Assembly: GCF_001428255.1 (NCBI RefSeq)
Contig: NZ_LMRW01000015.1
Location: 1 to 40,816 of the forward strand
From: Agromyces sp. Soil535
Lineage (GTDB): Bacteria; Actinomycetota; Actinomycetes; Actinomycetales; Microbacteriaceae
Reading direction: 5' to 3'
Length of the DNA stretch: 40,816 bases
Made by a program: the position numbers and the translations under genes. Shown in pieces: positions 23,564 through 37,779 of the stretch. Every line of letters starts with the position of its first letter. Within the stretch, counting starts at the first letter, position 1. Below the pieces are notes generated by a model. It did not search any database, was not told the DNA's origin, and saw nothing but the letters and a program-made list of their open reading frames with translations.

Positions 23564-24007
23564 TCAGTCCCGGGGCTCGCAGATGACGAGCGGAATCTCC
23601 CGTGTCGTCCGGCGCTGGTAGGCGGCGTATCCGCGATACGCGGAGACGACCTTCGGCCAGAGCTCGGCGCGTTCCCCGGCGTCGGCGGCCCTCGCGGTCA
23701 TCGGCCGCGTCACTCTCTGGACCGTGAGTTCGACCGACGGATTCGCGATGAGGTTGTGGTACCAGGCGGGATCACGGTCGTCTCCGCCCCTCGACGCGAC
23801 GAGCACGACGCGTTCGGCATCGACTACGGGAGCCGACAACACGACCGTGCGAGGTCGACCGGTGCGCCGGCCGGTCGTTCGGAGCTCGACGATCGGCATC
23901 CCGCCGACCGCGGCGCCAAGGCGCCATCGGCTCAGGGTGAGGAGCGCGGCATGCGAGCGCGACAGCCCACGGAACCCGAGGTCCGCGAACCGTCCGCGTC
24001 GCGTCAT
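23564..24007 (-). CDS. Nitroreductase-family deazaflavin-dependent (DUF385) protein
   Basis: A 147-residue split-barrel protein: VELRTTGRRTGRPRTVVLSA, LVASRGGDDRDPAWYHNLIA, NPSVELTVQ and YRGYAAYQRRTTREIPLVIC. This is the standard layout of F420-dependent Ddn-like proteins, and the PAWYHNLIANP motif is especially typical. It begins 18 bases after the der stop and probably belongs to the tail of that operon. It is a relative of the 18603 gene but closer to the family consensus. Confidence 0.85.
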   Translation of the reverse strand: MTRRGRFADLGFRGLSRSHAALLTLSRWRLGAAVGGMPIVELRTTGRRTGRPRTVVLSAPVVDAERVVLVASRGGDDRDPAWYHNLIANPSVELTVQRVTRPMTARAADAGERAELWPKVVSAYRGYAAYQRRTTREIPLVICEPRD

Positions 24008-24025
24008 CCGGAGCCTCCGCCCGCG

Positions 24026-25543
24026 CTACCGCTGACGCCGCTCGCGCACGCGCATGTTGATGACGATCGGGGAGCCCTCGAAGCCGTAGATCTCGCGCAG
24101 GCGCCGCTGGATGAACCGGCGGTAGCCCGGGTCGAGGAACCCGGTCGTGAACAGCACGAATGTGGGCGGGCGGCTCGCCGCCTGCGTGCCGAACAGGATG
24201 CGTGGCTGCTTGCCACCGCGCACCGGGTGCGGGTGCTCCTGCGTGAGCTCGGTGAGGAACGCGTTGAACTTTCCGGTGGCGATGCGGGTGTCCCACGACT
24301 CGAGCGCCGTCTCGAGGGCGGGCACCAGCTTCTCGAGATGCCGGCCGGTCTTCGCCGAGATGTTCACGCGCGGCGCCCAGGCGACGTGGTGCAGGTCCTG
24401 ATCGATCTCGCGCTCGAGGTACCGGCGGCGGTCGTCGTCGAGGAGGTCCCACTTGTTGTACGCCAGCACGAGCGCGCGGCCCGACTCGAGCACGAGGTCG
24501 ATGATGCGCACGTCCTGCTCGGAGATCGGCTGCGAGACGTCCAGCAGCACGACGGCGACCTCGGCCTTCTCGAGCGCGGCCTGCGTGCGCAGTGAGGCGT
24601 AGAAGTCGGCGCCCTGCTGCAGGTGCACGCGACGACGGATGCCGGCGGTGTCGACGAATCGCCACACCTTGCCGCCGAGCTCGATCTGCTCGTCGACGGG
24701 GTCGCGGGTGGTGCCCGCGAGCTCGTTCACCACGACGCGCTCTTCACCGGCGGCCTTGTTGAGCAGGCTCGACTTGCCGACGTTCGGACGTCCGAGGATC
24801 GCGACGCGACGCGGGCCGCCGAACTCGTCCTTCGCCACGGCTGAGACCTGCGGCAGGACCTTGAAGACCTCCTCGAGCATGTCGGCGACGCCACGACCGT
24901 GCAGCGCCGAGACGGGGTACGGTTCGCCGAGTCCGAGGTTCCAGAGCACCGCGGCCTCAGGCTCCTGTCGCGCATCGTCGACCTTGTTGGCCACGAGGAA
25001 CACGGGCTTCCTCGCCTTGCGGAGGAGGCGCACCACGTGCTCGTCGGTGGACGTGGCGCCGACGATCGCGTCCACGACGAACAGCACCACGTCGGACAGG
25101 TCGATCGCGACCTCGGCCTGGGCGGCGACCGAGGCGTCGATGCCCTTCGCGTCGGGCTCCCACCCGCCGGTGTCGACGAGCGTGAAGCGCCGATCGAGGT
25201 AGTCACCCTTGTACGCGACGCGGTCGCGTGTCACGCCGGGGGTGTCCTCGACGACGGCCTCGCGTCGGCCGAGGATGCGGTTCACGAGCGCCGACTTGCC
25301 GACGTTCGGCCGCCCGACGATCGCGATCACCGGCAGCGCCGGCAGGTAGCGGATGGCCTCCGTGCCCTCCTCGGAGATCTCGAGCACCTCGAGGTCGTCC
25401 TCGTCGAGCTCGTAGTCGGAGAGCCCCGACCGCAGGGCGGCTGCACGCTGCTCGGCGAGGTCCTCGTCGACGTCGGCGAGCCGCTCGGCGAGGCCGTCAT
25501 CGACGACTGATTCGTCGTCGTACTCGTCGCGCTGGTCGGTCAT
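24026..25543 (-). CDS. der: GTPase Der (EngA), ribosome assembly
   Basis: A 505-residue double GTPase needed for 50S subunit maturation. The first G domain has [14 protein letters not shown] (P-loop near residue 77), [15 protein letters not shown] and NKVD. The second has [14 protein letters not shown] (near 250), [14 protein letters not shown] and NKWD. A KH-like C-terminal domain follows ([20 protein letters not shown] to RMRERRQR). An acidic N-terminal extension of about 68 residues precedes the first G domain, as in other actinobacterial Der proteins. GAGGAG lies six bases before the ATG. It follows cmk by 49 bases, the usual actinobacterial order. Confidence 0.96.
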   Translation of the reverse strand: MTDQRDEYDDESVVDDGLAERLADVDEDLAEQRAAALRSGLSDYELDEDDLEVLEISEEGTEAIRYLPALPVIAIVGRPNVGKSALVNRILGRREAVVEDTPGVTRDRVAYKGDYLDRRFTLVDTGGWEPDAKGIDASVAAQAEVAIDLSDVVLFVVDAIVGATSTDEHVVRLLRKARKPVFLVANKVDDARQEPEAAVLWNLGLGEPYPVSALHGRGVADMLEEVFKVLPQVSAVAKDEFGGPRRVAILGRPNVGKSSLLNKAAGEERVVVNELAGTTRDPVDEQIELGGKVWRFVDTAGIRRRVHLQQGADFYASLRTQAALEKAEVAVVLLDVSQPISEQDVRIIDLVLESGRALVLAYNKWDLLDDDRRRYLEREIDQDLHHVAWAPRVNISAKTGRHLEKLVPALETALESWDTRIATGKFNAFLTELTQEHPHPVRGGKQPRILFGTQAASRPPTFVLFTTGFLDPGYRRFIQRRLREIYGFEGSPIVINMRVRERRQR

Positions 25544-25592
25544 GGTGTCTCCTCTGAAGTCTGGATGCGCCGGGCTCGCGCACGTCGCGGCG

Positions 25593-26285
25593 CTAGCGCA
25601 CCGCCTCGGGCTGCGCAGCCCGGATCACGCCGATCACGGCATCGACGGTCTGCTCGAAGTCGAGCTCCGTGGAATCCACCGTGGTCACGCCCTCGGCGGC
25701 GGTCATGAAGTCGACGACCTTCGAGTCCGCCGCATCGCGCCGATGGAGTTGCTCGCCCGCGGCAAGCGCCTGATCGCCCACGAGCTCCGCGGAGCGCCTC
25801 GCTATTCTAACCTCCTCGGCGGCGGTCAGCAGGATCCGCACCGGCGCATCGGGCGTCACGACCGTCGTGATGTCGCGTCCCTCGACCACGATCCCCGGCG
25901 CCTGCTCGGCGGCGATGATGCCGCGGAACAGCTCGATGAGGTGCGCACGCACCGCGGGCACGCGCGCGACACGGCTGACCACGGCCGAGATCCAGGGGTC
26001 GCGTATGGCGATGGTCACGTCGACGTCGCCCACGTGCACGGCGTATCCGGACGGGTCGGTGCCGATGCGGTACGCGAAGCTCTCCAGGCACGAGACGACG
26101 GATGCCGCGTCATCCGTGTCGACTCCGGATGCCTCCGCGTGCCACGCGAGCGCGCGATACGCGGCACCCGTGTCGAGGAACCCGTACCCGAGCCGCCGAG
26201 CGACCTCCTTCGAGACGCTCGACTTTCCGCTGCCGGCGGGGCCGTCGACGGCGACGACCAAGGGGAAGACGGGTGGGTGGGTCAC
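25593..26285 (-). CDS. cmk: Cytidylate kinase
   Basis: A 230-residue nucleoside monophosphate kinase that phosphorylates CMP and dCMP. The P-loop is [20 protein letters not shown], followed by [15 protein letters not shown] (CMP site), [20 protein letters not shown] and RIARRSAEL in the lid region. Start is GTG (26285), two bases after the tyrA stop, so the genes are tightly linked. Order tyrA-cmk-der is conserved in Actinobacteria. Confidence 0.95.
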   Translation of the reverse strand: MTHPPVFPLVVAVDGPAGSGKSSVSKEVARRLGYGFLDTGAAYRALAWHAEASGVDTDDAASVVSCLESFAYRIGTDPSGYAVHVGDVDVTIAIRDPWISAVVSRVARVPAVRAHLIELFRGIIAAEQAPGIVVEGRDITTVVTPDAPVRILLTAAEEVRIARRSAELVGDQALAAGEQLHRRDAADSKVVDFMTAAEGVTTVDSTELDFEQTVDAVIGVIRAAQPEAVR

Positions 26286-26287
26286 GT

Positions 26288-27370
26288 TCAGCCTGCGATC
26301 CGCCAGCCGCGCTCGGCCAGCTCGTTGGTGAGTCGGTCTGCCGCCTCGGGCAGCACGGAGATCTCGGCGAGCCCGACCTGACGGCCGGGCGAGTGCTCGA
26401 GACGGAGGTCCTCGAGGTTCACGCCGATCTCGCCGATCTCGGCGAGCAGCCGGGCGAGCTCACCCGGACGGTCCTCGACCATCACGATGACGGTCGTGAA
26501 GCGCTTGTCGGTGCCGTGCTTGCCGGGGAGTCGCTCGACGCCGGTGTTCCCGCCCGTGAGCTCCTCGGCGACCTTGCGCCGGGCGCCCGGTGCGGTCGGG
26601 TCGGCGAGCGCGTCGATGAACCGGTCGAGGTCGTCGCGGTACGCGAGGAGGACGTCGCGCACGGACGTCGCGTTCGCGCCGAGGATCTGCACCCAGAGGT
26701 CGGGGTCGCTTGCGGCGATGCGCGTGACGTCGCGCACACCCTGCCCGGCGAGTCCGAGCGCCGCGTTCGGCGCGTCGATGAACCGGCGAGCCATGATGCT
26801 CGACACGACCTGCGGCACATGGGAGATGAGCGCGACGCCGCGGTCGTGCTCCTCGGGCGTCATCTCCACGAGCGTCGCGCCGAGGTCGAGGATGAGGTCG
26901 TCGATGGCGCCGGCGCGCTGGTAGGTGATGGCATCATGCGCCGCGACGACCCACGGCCGTCCGGCGAAGAGGTCGGCGCGCGCCGCGAGTGGTCCTCCGC
27001 GCTCCCGGCCGGCGAGGGGGTGGGAACCGATGTACCGGGAGACATCGGCGCCGGCGTCGCGCAGCGCATCGAGGATTGCGGCCTTGACGCTCGCGACATC
27101 CGTCACGATCGCCTCGGGGAACTCGGCGAGCTCGGCGGCGACGACCGACGCGGTCACATCGGGCGGAACCGCGACGACGATGAGCTGCGGAGCGTCGCCG
27201 GGCCCGGCCACACGTCCGGCACCGAGGTCGACGGCGATCGCGACATGCGTGGGCGAGGCATCCGCGAGGACGACGTCGATGCCGCGGGACCGAAGTCCGA
27301 GCGCGACGCTCGTGCCCAGCAGGCCGGCACCGACGACGCGCACCGGCCCGATGAGGCGTGATTCGGTCAC
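26288..27370 (-). CDS. tyrA: Prephenate dehydrogenase
   Basis: A 360-residue enzyme of tyrosine synthesis that oxidatively decarboxylates prephenate. The Rossmann fold begins [20 protein letters not shown]. The active-site region reads [12 protein letters not shown], and the helical dimerisation part has [20 protein letters not shown]-terminal ACT-like domain (about residues 285-360, [20 protein letters not shown]) probably senses tyrosine. The ATG overlaps the end of rluB by four bases. Confidence 0.93.
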   Translation of the reverse strand: MTESRLIGPVRVVGAGLLGTSVALGLRSRGIDVVLADASPTHVAIAVDLGAGRVAGPGDAPQLIVVAVPPDVTASVVAAELAEFPEAIVTDVASVKAAILDALRDAGADVSRYIGSHPLAGRERGGPLAARADLFAGRPWVVAAHDAITYQRAGAIDDLILDLGATLVEMTPEEHDRGVALISHVPQVVSSIMARRFIDAPNAALGLAGQGVRDVTRIAASDPDLWVQILGANATSVRDVLLAYRDDLDRFIDALADPTAPGARRKVAEELTGGNTGVERLPGKHGTDKRFTTVIVMVEDRPGELARLLAEIGEIGVNLEDLRLEHSPGRQVGLAEISVLPEAADRLTNELAERGWRIAG

Positions 27371-28176
27371 GAGTCCCCTTCGTTCGATCCGGTGCCGCCT
27401 TCCCGGGCGGGATCCGCGGCGCGGGAGATCGTGAGCAATTGGCCGAGTTCCACCTTAGTCAACTCGCGCATCGCACCCGACCGGAGGGTGCCGAGGTTGA
27501 GCGGTCCGAAGCTGCGTCGCACCAGCTCCACCACGGGATGTCCGACGGCGTCGAGCATGCGCCGTACGATGCGGTTCCGCCCCGAGTGCAGCGTGAGCTC
27601 GACCATCGAGTGACGGTCGTCGCCCTGGTGCTGCAGGATGCGCGCGCGATCGGCCCTGATGAGGCCGTCGTCGAGTTCGATGCCCTGCTTGAGCTGCTGC
27701 ACCACCTGCGGGGTGACGCGACCGCGCACCTTCGCGATGTACGTCTTCTCCACGCCGAACGACGGGTGCGCCAGCACGTGCGCGAGCTCGCCATCGTTCG
27801 TGAGCAGCAGCAGGCCGCTCGTCTCCGCGTCGAGCCGGCCCACGTTGAAGACCCGCTCCTCGAGGTCGTCGGTGAACCGCCGCAGGTCTGGCCGGCCCTG
27901 CTCGTCGCGCATCGACGAGACCACGCCGCGCGGCTTGTTGAGCATGTAGTACCGCTTCGCAGGGTCGAGCTGCACGGCAACACCGTCGACGGCCACGAGG
28001 TCGGTCGCCGGGTCGATCCGGGTGCCGAGCTCGGTCACGATACTGCCGTTCACCTCCACGCGTCCCTCGACGATGAGCTGCTCGGAGACACGGCGGCTCG
28101 CGACACCCGCAGCGGCGAGCACCTTCTGCAGGCGCACGCCCTCCGCCGCGTCGCCCGGAGCGGAGGCGTCAGCCAC
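27367..28176 (-). CDS. rluB: 23S rRNA pseudouridine synthase RluB-type
   Basis: A 269-residue RsuA/RluB-family synthase. The N-terminal S4 RNA-binding domain is VRLQKVLAAAGVASRRVSEQ. The catalytic aspartate lies in FNVGRLDAETSGLLLLTNDG, and LHSGRNRIVRRMLDAVGHPV is the characteristic C-terminal block. GTG start at 28176, overlapping scpB by eight bases. The scpA-scpB-rluB order is common in Actinobacteria and Firmicutes. Confidence 0.93.
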   Translation of the reverse strand: MADASAPGDAAEGVRLQKVLAAAGVASRRVSEQLIVEGRVEVNGSIVTELGTRIDPATDLVAVDGVAVQLDPAKRYYMLNKPRGVVSSMRDEQGRPDLRRFTDDLEERVFNVGRLDAETSGLLLLTNDGELAHVLAHPSFGVEKTYIAKVRGRVTPQVVQQLKQGIELDDGLIRADRARILQHQGDDRHSMVELTLHSGRNRIVRRMLDAVGHPVVELVRRSFGPLNLGTLRSGAMRELTKVELGQLLTISRAADPAREGGTGSNEGDS

Positions 28177-28873
28177 GGTCGAATCCCTCCTGGCCGTCGT
28201 CGAGCAGCGGCGAGATGTGCGGCAACTCGTCGAGCGAGTTGATGCCGAGGTTCGTGAGCAGCAGCTCGGTCGTGCCGTAGAGGATCGCGCCCGTCTCGGC
28301 GTCGGTCGCGACCTCCGTGATGAGCCCGCGACCGAGCAGCGTGCGCACGACGGAGTCGACGTTCACCGCGCGGATCGAGGCGATCGACGACCGGGAGATC
28401 GGCTGCTTGTAGGCGATCACCGAGAGGGTCTCGAGCGCGGCCTGCGAGAGCCGCGTCGACGACTGCGTGAGCACGAAGTCCGACACGAGCGTGTCGTACT
28501 CCGCCCGCACGTAGAACCGCCAGCCGCCCCCGACCTCGCGCAGCTCGAAACCGCGACGGATGCCGCGGGCAGGGTGCGCCTCGTCGGCGACGTCGGTGCG
28601 CGGCTCCCCCGACGCGCCATCGCCGTCGTAGTCGGCGCGCAGGCGCGCGATCGCGGCACGCACCTCGGCGATCGGACGGGCGACTGCCGCCGCAAGGGTC
28701 ACGACGGAGAGCGGCTCGTCGGCGATGAAGAGGATCGCTTCGAGCGCCCGGTCCAGGTCGAGGCGCGGCTGGCCCGGCACGTCGAGCGGCGTGACGATCG
28801 ACAGCTCGGGGCCGTCGTGGATCCCTTCGGCCTGCTCGCCGGCCTCCGTCGTGGCATCCGTGTCATTCGTCAT
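28169..28873 (-). CDS. scpB: Segregation and condensation protein B
   Basis: A 234-residue kleisin-associated protein (KITE type) with two winged helices: ALEAILFIADEPLSVVTLAA and AALETLSVIAYKQPISRSSI, then LLGRGLITEVATDAETGAIL. It works with ScpA and SMC in chromosome compaction. It overlaps the scpA 3' end by 11 bases. Acidic N-terminal extension as in other Actinobacteria. Confidence 0.94.
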   Translation of the reverse strand: MTNDTDATTEAGEQAEGIHDGPELSIVTPLDVPGQPRLDLDRALEAILFIADEPLSVVTLAAAVARPIAEVRAAIARLRADYDGDGASGEPRTDVADEAHPARGIRRGFELREVGGGWRFYVRAEYDTLVSDFVLTQSSTRLSQAALETLSVIAYKQPISRSSIASIRAVNVDSVVRTLLGRGLITEVATDAETGAILYGTTELLLTNLGINSLDELPHISPLLDDGQEGFDRG

Positions 28874-29732
28874 AGTCGGCCCCCAGGCTCTCGAGGTTCT
28901 CGTCGTCCCACGTCTCCGCCGCCCAGCGCAGCGTGAGCTCGCCGAGCGGCTCGAGTTGCTCGAAGCCGATCGCCGAGTACCGGTAGAGCTCGAGCACCGC
29001 GAGGAATCGGGCGACGACCACGCCGGGCTGCCCGATGCCGGCGATGAGCTCGCGGAAGGTCACCGGGTCGCCGCGCCGCAACACCGCGACGACGTGCGCG
29101 GCCTGCTCCCGGATCGACACGAGCGGCGCGTGCAGGTGATCGAGGCCGACCACGGGGATCTCGCGCGGCGCGAGGGCGAGCGTCGCGAGCGCCGCGAAGT
29201 CCTCTGCGCTGAGCGTCCACCGCAGCTCGGGCTCCCGCTGGCGGAACTTCTCCTCCAACCGAACCGTGCGAGCGTGCCGGAGCGATTCCGCCTCGAGGTG
29301 CGACGCGAACCACATCGACGCCTCCTTGAACGCACGGTACTGGAGCAGCCGCGCGAACAGCAGGTCGCGTGCCTCGAGCAGCGCCACGTCCTCGGCGTCG
29401 ACGAGTTCGCCCTGGGGCAGCAGCCCGGCCACCTTGAGGTCGAGCAGGGTCGCGGCGACCACCAGGAACTCCGACGCCCGGTCGAGCTCCTCCTCGGAGT
29501 CGAGCCCGCGCAGGTACGAGATGAACTCGTCGGTCACGGCCGAGAGCGACACCTCGGTGATGTCGAGTTCGTGCTTGGCGATGAGCGAGAGCAGCAGGTC
29601 GAAGGGACCCTCGAAGTTCGACAGCGCGACGCGGAACCCGCTGGATGCCTCGGTCGCGCCATCCCCGGTGGGCACGGTCGCACCGAGTGCGTGCTCCCCC
29701 GAGTCCGGTGCGACCTCAGGCGACCGCGCCAC
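28863..29732 (-). CDS. scpA: Segregation and condensation protein A (kleisin)
   Basis: A 289-residue kleisin bridging SMC heads. The N-terminal SMC-neck helix is VALSNFEGPFDLLLSLIAKH, and the region ASEFLVVAATLLDLKVAGLL follows. A C-terminal winged helix (VVARFLAVLELYRYSAIGFE) closes the ring. The GTG at 29732 is chosen because GAGGGAGC lies about nine bases upstream and the protein then begins MARSPEVAPD; the longer frame from 29825 would be arginine/proline/serine noise inside parA. It overlaps parA by 17 bases. Confidence 0.92.
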   Translation of the reverse strand: MARSPEVAPDSGEHALGATVPTGDGATEASSGFRVALSNFEGPFDLLLSLIAKHELDITEVSLSAVTDEFISYLRGLDSEEELDRASEFLVVAATLLDLKVAGLLPQGELVDAEDVALLEARDLLFARLLQYRAFKEASMWFASHLEAESLRHARTVRLEEKFRQREPELRWTLSAEDFAALATLALAPREIPVVGLDHLHAPLVSIREQAAHVVAVLRRGDPVTFRELIAGIGQPGVVVARFLAVLELYRYSAIGFEQLEPLGELTLRWAAETWDDENLESLGADYDE

Positions 29733-30603
29733 GGAAGACCAGCTCCCTCGCGAGCTGCCGGTACGACTTGGACGCCTGGTGATCGGGTGCGAACTCGGTG
29801 ATCGGGGCCGCGGCGACCGTGGCATCCGGGAATTTCACGGTGCGCGTGATGACCGTTTCGAGCACCTTGTCGCCGAACGCGTCGACGACGCGTTCGAGCA
29901 CCTCGCGCGAGTGCAGGGTGCGCGCGTCGTACATCGTGGCGAGGATGCCGTCGAGCTCGATCGCCGGGTTGAGCCGGTCGCGCACCTTGTCGATCGTCTC
30001 GATGAGCAGGGCCACGCCGCGCAGCGCGAAGTACTCGCACTCGAGGGGGATCACGACGCCGTGGCTCGCGGTGAGGGCGTTCACGGTGAGCAGGCCGAGG
30101 GACGGCTGGCAGTCGATGAGGATGACGTCGTAGTGGGGCGCCACGCGGCGCAGCACGCTCGCGAGGATCTGCTCGCGGGCCACCTCGGTGACGAGGTGCA
30201 CCTCGGCCGCGGAGAGGTCGATGTTCGCCGGGATGACGTCGAGTCCATCGGTGCCGGTGTGCTGGATGACGTCGTTGGGGTCGAGGCTCCTCGACAGCAG
30301 CAGGTCGTAGACGGTGGGCACGTCGTGGGTCTTCACGCCGAGGCCCGCCGACAGCGCGCCCTGCGGGTCGAAGTCGACGGCGAGCACGCGGCGTCCGTAC
30401 TCGGCGAGTGTCGCACCGAGGTTGATCGTCGTCGTCGTCTTGCCGACGCCGCCCTTCTGGTTGCATAGCGCGATGACGCGCGCAGGCCCGTGGGATCGCA
30501 GCGGCCTCGGGTCGGGGAACTCGCGGTTGGGACGCCCGGTCGGACCGACCTCCGGCTCCAGCGAAGCGATGCCGTCCGCCGGGTCCTGCGTCTGGTGGGT
30601 CAC
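29716..30603 (-). CDS. ParA-family ATPase (chromosome partitioning type)
   Basis: A 295-residue deviant Walker A ATPase: IALCNQKGGVGKTTTTINLG, then LAVDFDPQGALSAGLG (A' motif) and VILIDCQPSLGLLTVNAL (Walker B). It sits directly upstream of scpAB as in other Actinobacteria, where this paralogue is separate from the origin-proximal ParA. No parB follows. GTG start at 30603. A role in segregation or cell-pole positioning is likely but not proven by sequence. Confidence 0.92.
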   Translation of the reverse strand: MTHQTQDPADGIASLEPEVGPTGRPNREFPDPRPLRSHGPARVIALCNQKGGVGKTTTTINLGATLAEYGRRVLAVDFDPQGALSAGLGVKTHDVPTVYDLLLSRSLDPNDVIQHTGTDGLDVIPANIDLSAAEVHLVTEVAREQILASVLRRVAPHYDVILIDCQPSLGLLTVNALTASHGVVIPLECEYFALRGVALLIETIDKVRDRLNPAIELDGILATMYDARTLHSREVLERVVDAFGDKVLETVITRTVKFPDATVAAAPITEFAPDHQASKSYRQLARELVFRGAVA

Positions 30604-30660
30604 GTCTGGTCTCTCTCCTGCGTCCTACGAGCTTGCATCCGTGCGAGCACTTGGTCGATT

Positions 30661-31562
30661 CTAGCGAGCACGTGGGTGGGCAGCCGTGTACATCTCCCGG
30701 AGTGTATCGGCTGTGACCAGCGTGTAGATCTGCGTCGTCGCCACCGACGAATGGCCGAGCAGCTCCTGCACGACGCGCACGTCGGCCCCGCCCTCGAGCA
30801 GGTGCGTGGCGAACGAGTGCCGCAGGGTGTGGGGTGACACGGATGCCGCGAGGCCGGCGCGCTCGGCAGCTCTGTGGATGACCTCCCACGCGGCCTGCCG
30901 GGACATCCGCCGTCCCCTGAGCCCGAGGAAGAGCGCAGGCGTCGCCGTGCCGCGCGTGGACAGCGTCGGGCGCGCACGCACCAGGTACGCATCGATCGCG
31001 CGTCGCGCGTAGGACCCGAGCGGCACCACCCGCTGCTTGCCGCCCTTGCCGAACAGCCGCACGACCTCGTCGTCGACCAGGTCGTCGACGTTGAGCGAGA
31101 CCGCCTCGGAGACGCGGGCGCCCGTCGCATAGAGGAGCTCCAGCAGCGCCGCGTCGCGGACCTCGTGCAACTCCTCCCCGCCGGCCGCGGCGATGAGCGC
31201 CTCGACCTCCTCGACGGGGATGGCCTTGGGCAGTCGCATCGGCAGCTTCGGCGGGCGCATTTCGCGCGAGACATCCGCCTCGATGGCGCCCTCCTCGGCG
31301 AGGAATCGGTGCAGGCCGCGCACCGCGGAGAGCACGCGGGCGATCGACGAGGCGGCGAGCGGCGGCCGTCGCTCGGCGCCGAGGAAGCGCACGAAGTCGG
31401 CGAGGTCCTGCTCGCGCGCCGCGCCCGGCCCGTCGAGGCCGCGATCGGCGAGCCAGCCGGCGTAGATGCCGAGGTCGCGTCGGTACGACGTCACGGTGTT
31501 GCGCGAGAGGCCGCGCTCGACCGTGAGGTGCCGGAGGTACCCCGTGGTCCACGCGGCATCCG

Positions 31563-31566
<4 letters not shown>
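30661..31566 (-). CDS. xerD: Site-specific tyrosine recombinase XerD
   Basis: A 301-residue tyrosine recombinase that resolves chromosome dimers with XerC at dif. The SAM-like N-terminal domain is YLRHLTVERGLSRNTVTSYR. Catalytic residues are seen in LLYATGARVSEAVSLNVDDL (Arg), FGKGGKQRVVPLG (Lys), HTLRHSFATHLLEGGADVRV (His, Arg), LGHSSVATTQIYT (His, Tyr). The ATG at 31566 overlaps the NUDIX stop (ATGA). The pyrG-NUDIX-xerD order marks it as the housekeeping gene, not an island integrase. Confidence 0.95.
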
Positions 31567-35752
<4,186 letters not shown>

Positions 35753-35760
35753 CGCAGCCC

Positions 35761-36678
35761 TCAATCACGGCCCACCGGCCCTCGCCACCCGGTGACGGGC
35801 AGCTGGAACTTGTTCACGAGCCGATCGGTGAACGGAGCCTCGTGCAGGCGCGCGAGGCGCACCGGCACCGAGGACTTGCGCACGATGACGCGGGCACCCG
35901 GGGGCAGGTCGAACGTGCGACGGCCGTCGCACCAGATGACCGCGGCGGCCTCGGTGCGCTGGAGGATCTCGACCGCGAGCGATGAGTCGGCGCCCACGAC
36001 GAGGGGGCGCGCGAACAGTGCGTGCGCGCTGAGCGGTACGAGCAGGATCGCCTCGAGGCTGGGCCAGACCACCGGGCCGCCGGCGGAGAACGAGTAGGCG
36101 GTGGACCCCGTGGGCGTCGACATGACGATGCCGTCGCAGCCGAACGACGACAGCGGGCGCCGGTCGACCTCGACGACCACCTCGAGCATGCGCTCGCGCT
36201 CGGCCTTCTCGACGGTGGCCTCGTTCAGGGCCCAGCTCTCGTAGACGACCTCGTCGCCCACCTTCGCGCGCACCGAGAGCGTCATGCGCTCTTCGACGGC
36301 GTAGTCGCGGGCGAGCGCGCGGGCGACCGTGTAGCCCAGGTCGTCGCGCTCGCTCTCCGCGAGGAATCCGACGTGACCGAGGTTCACACCGAGGAGCGGT
36401 GCGACAGGGTACTCCCGCATGAGCTCGGCGGCTCGCAGGATCGTGCCGTCGCCGCCGAGGACGATGACGAGCTCGATGAGTGCGGAGTCGGTCTCCTCGA
36501 ACCGCCTGACCGCGCCGTTCAGCTCGGGGACCGAGGCGTGCACGTCGTTCCAGTGCTCGGACGCGACCACCGGTACCGCGCCCGCGGCGAGCAGCTGCGA
36601 GCACACCTCGCCCGTCGCCTCGAGGGCGGACTGCCGGCCGGTGTGGGAGACCACGAGGAAGTGCCGTGCGTCGTTCAC
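35761..36678 (-). CDS. nadK: NAD kinase
   Basis: A 305-residue enzyme making NADP. The diagnostic GGDGT is in IVLGGDGTILRAAELM. The second motif LNEATVEKAERERMLEVVV and the glycine-rich GIVMSTPTGSTAYSFSAGGP block are both present. Start is GTG at 36678, overlapping the tlyA stop (GTGA). The tlyA-nadK-recN order is the standard one. Confidence 0.95.
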   Translation of the reverse strand: MNDARHFLVVSHTGRQSALEATGEVCSQLLAAGAVPVVASEHWNDVHASVPELNGAVRRFEETDSALIELVIVLGGDGTILRAAELMREYPVAPLLGVNLGHVGFLAESERDDLGYTVARALARDYAVEERMTLSVRAKVGDEVVYESWALNEATVEKAERERMLEVVVEVDRRPLSSFGCDGIVMSTPTGSTAYSFSAGGPVVWPSLEAILLVPLSAHALFARPLVVGADSSLAVEILQRTEAAAVIWCDGRRTFDLPPGARVIVRKSSVPVRLARLHEAPFTDRLVNKFQLPVTGWRGPVGRD

Positions 36679-37484
36679 GCGTTCGCGCCTCCCGTCAGTT
36701 CGTCCACCCGACGCATCCATTCTGTCGGATTGACCCCGGCCGACGCGCTGAGGTGCACGAGGTATTCATGGTTGCCGTGACTTCCGGCGAGTGGGGAGGA
36801 CATGACCCCGGCGGTGCCGAGCCCGAGGTCGAACGCCGCCCAGAGCACGTTGGCGAGGGCTTCGGAGCGGAGCGCCGCGTCGCGCACGACGCCCTCGCGC
36901 ACGCCTCCGCGGCCGACTTCGAACTGGGGCTTCACGAGCAGCACGAGGTCGGCGTCGTGGCTCGCGGTCGAGCCCAGGGCGGGTAGCACGGTGGTGAGCG
37001 AGATGAACGAAAGGTCGGCGGTGACGAGCGACGGCTGCTCGTCGACGCCGGTGAGCTCGGCGAGCCGGGCACGATCGAGGTTCCGCACGTTGCATCCCTC
37101 CACGAGCACCAGCCCCGGCGCTCCGCGCAGTTCGGCCGCGAGCTGGCCGTGCCCGACGTCGACGGCGAGCACGGTGCGCGCGCCGCGCTCCAGCAGCACC
37201 TGCGTGAATCCGCCGGTCGAGGCGCCCGCGTCGAGCACGACTCGATCGAACGGGTCGACGCCGAACCCGTCGAGCGCGGCGATGAGCTTGTGCGCTGCGC
37301 GGCTGACGTAGTGGTCGGATGCCGCGACGGCGATCTCCGCGGATTCGCCGACCTTCAGCGCGGGCTTCACCGCGGGCCGCCCGTCGACCGTCACGACACC
37401 CGCGGCGATGAGTGTGGCGGCATGCGTGCGGGAACGCGCGAGCCCGCGCGCGGCCAGCGCGGCGTCGAGGCGCTGCTCGGGCAT
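36675..37484 (-). CDS. tlyA: TlyA-family rRNA (cytidine-2'-O)-methyltransferase
   Basis: A 269-residue protein with an N-terminal S4 domain (QRLDAALAARGLARSRTHAA) and an FtsJ-like methyltransferase domain: LDAGASTGGFTQVLLERGA (SAM site), VTADLSFISLTTVLPAL, and LVLLVKPQFEVGR. In mycobacteria this enzyme methylates 16S and 23S rRNA and its loss gives capreomycin resistance. It is coupled on both sides: two bases after the small upstream gene and overlapping nadK. Confidence 0.93.
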   Translation of the reverse strand: MPEQRLDAALAARGLARSRTHAATLIAAGVVTVDGRPAVKPALKVGESAEIAVAASDHYVSRAAHKLIAALDGFGVDPFDRVVLDAGASTGGFTQVLLERGARTVLAVDVGHGQLAAELRGAPGLVLVEGCNVRNLDRARLAELTGVDEQPSLVTADLSFISLTTVLPALGSTASHDADLVLLVKPQFEVGRGGVREGVVRDAALRSEALANVLWAAFDLGLGTAGVMSSPLAGSHGNHEYLVHLSASAGVNPTEWMRRVDELTGGANA

Positions 37485-37486
37485 CG

Positions 37487-37723
37487 TCAGTTCGGACCGC
37501 GCGACGGGTCGGACTCTTCGAGCTCGACCCGGAGGCGGTCGGCGAGGTCCTGGTAGCCGGGCGCGCGGTCGGCGAGCGGCTGCGACTCGATCTCGGCCAG
37601 CGTGGCGCGTACGTCGTCGGATGCCGCGCCGGCGGCTTCGGCGGACACGCCAGCGTCGGCGGCATCCATCGGCCCCTGCGGCTCGCCGGCCGCGGAGTCG
37701 TGGGTCTCGTCGTCAGTGCTCAC
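37487..37723 (-). CDS. Small acidic protein between HAD phosphatase and tlyA
   Basis: A 78-residue acidic, alanine-rich protein ending in a probable helix (YQDLADRLRVELEESDPSR). Actinobacteria often have a short protein of this kind at this position (compare Rv1693), with no known function. The GTG at 37723 gives MSTDDETHDSAAG; a TACCGT box lies seven bases upstream, and the longer frame to 37849 is inside the HAD gene and composition-poor. Confidence 0.7.
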   Translation of the reverse strand: MSTDDETHDSAAGEPQGPMDAADAGVSAEAAGAASDDVRATLAEIESQPLADRAPGYQDLADRLRVELEESDPSRGPN

Positions 37724-37779
37724 CAGACCAACGGTACCCCGAGCCGCCGACCCGGGCACCGAACGGACGCGTGCGCCGC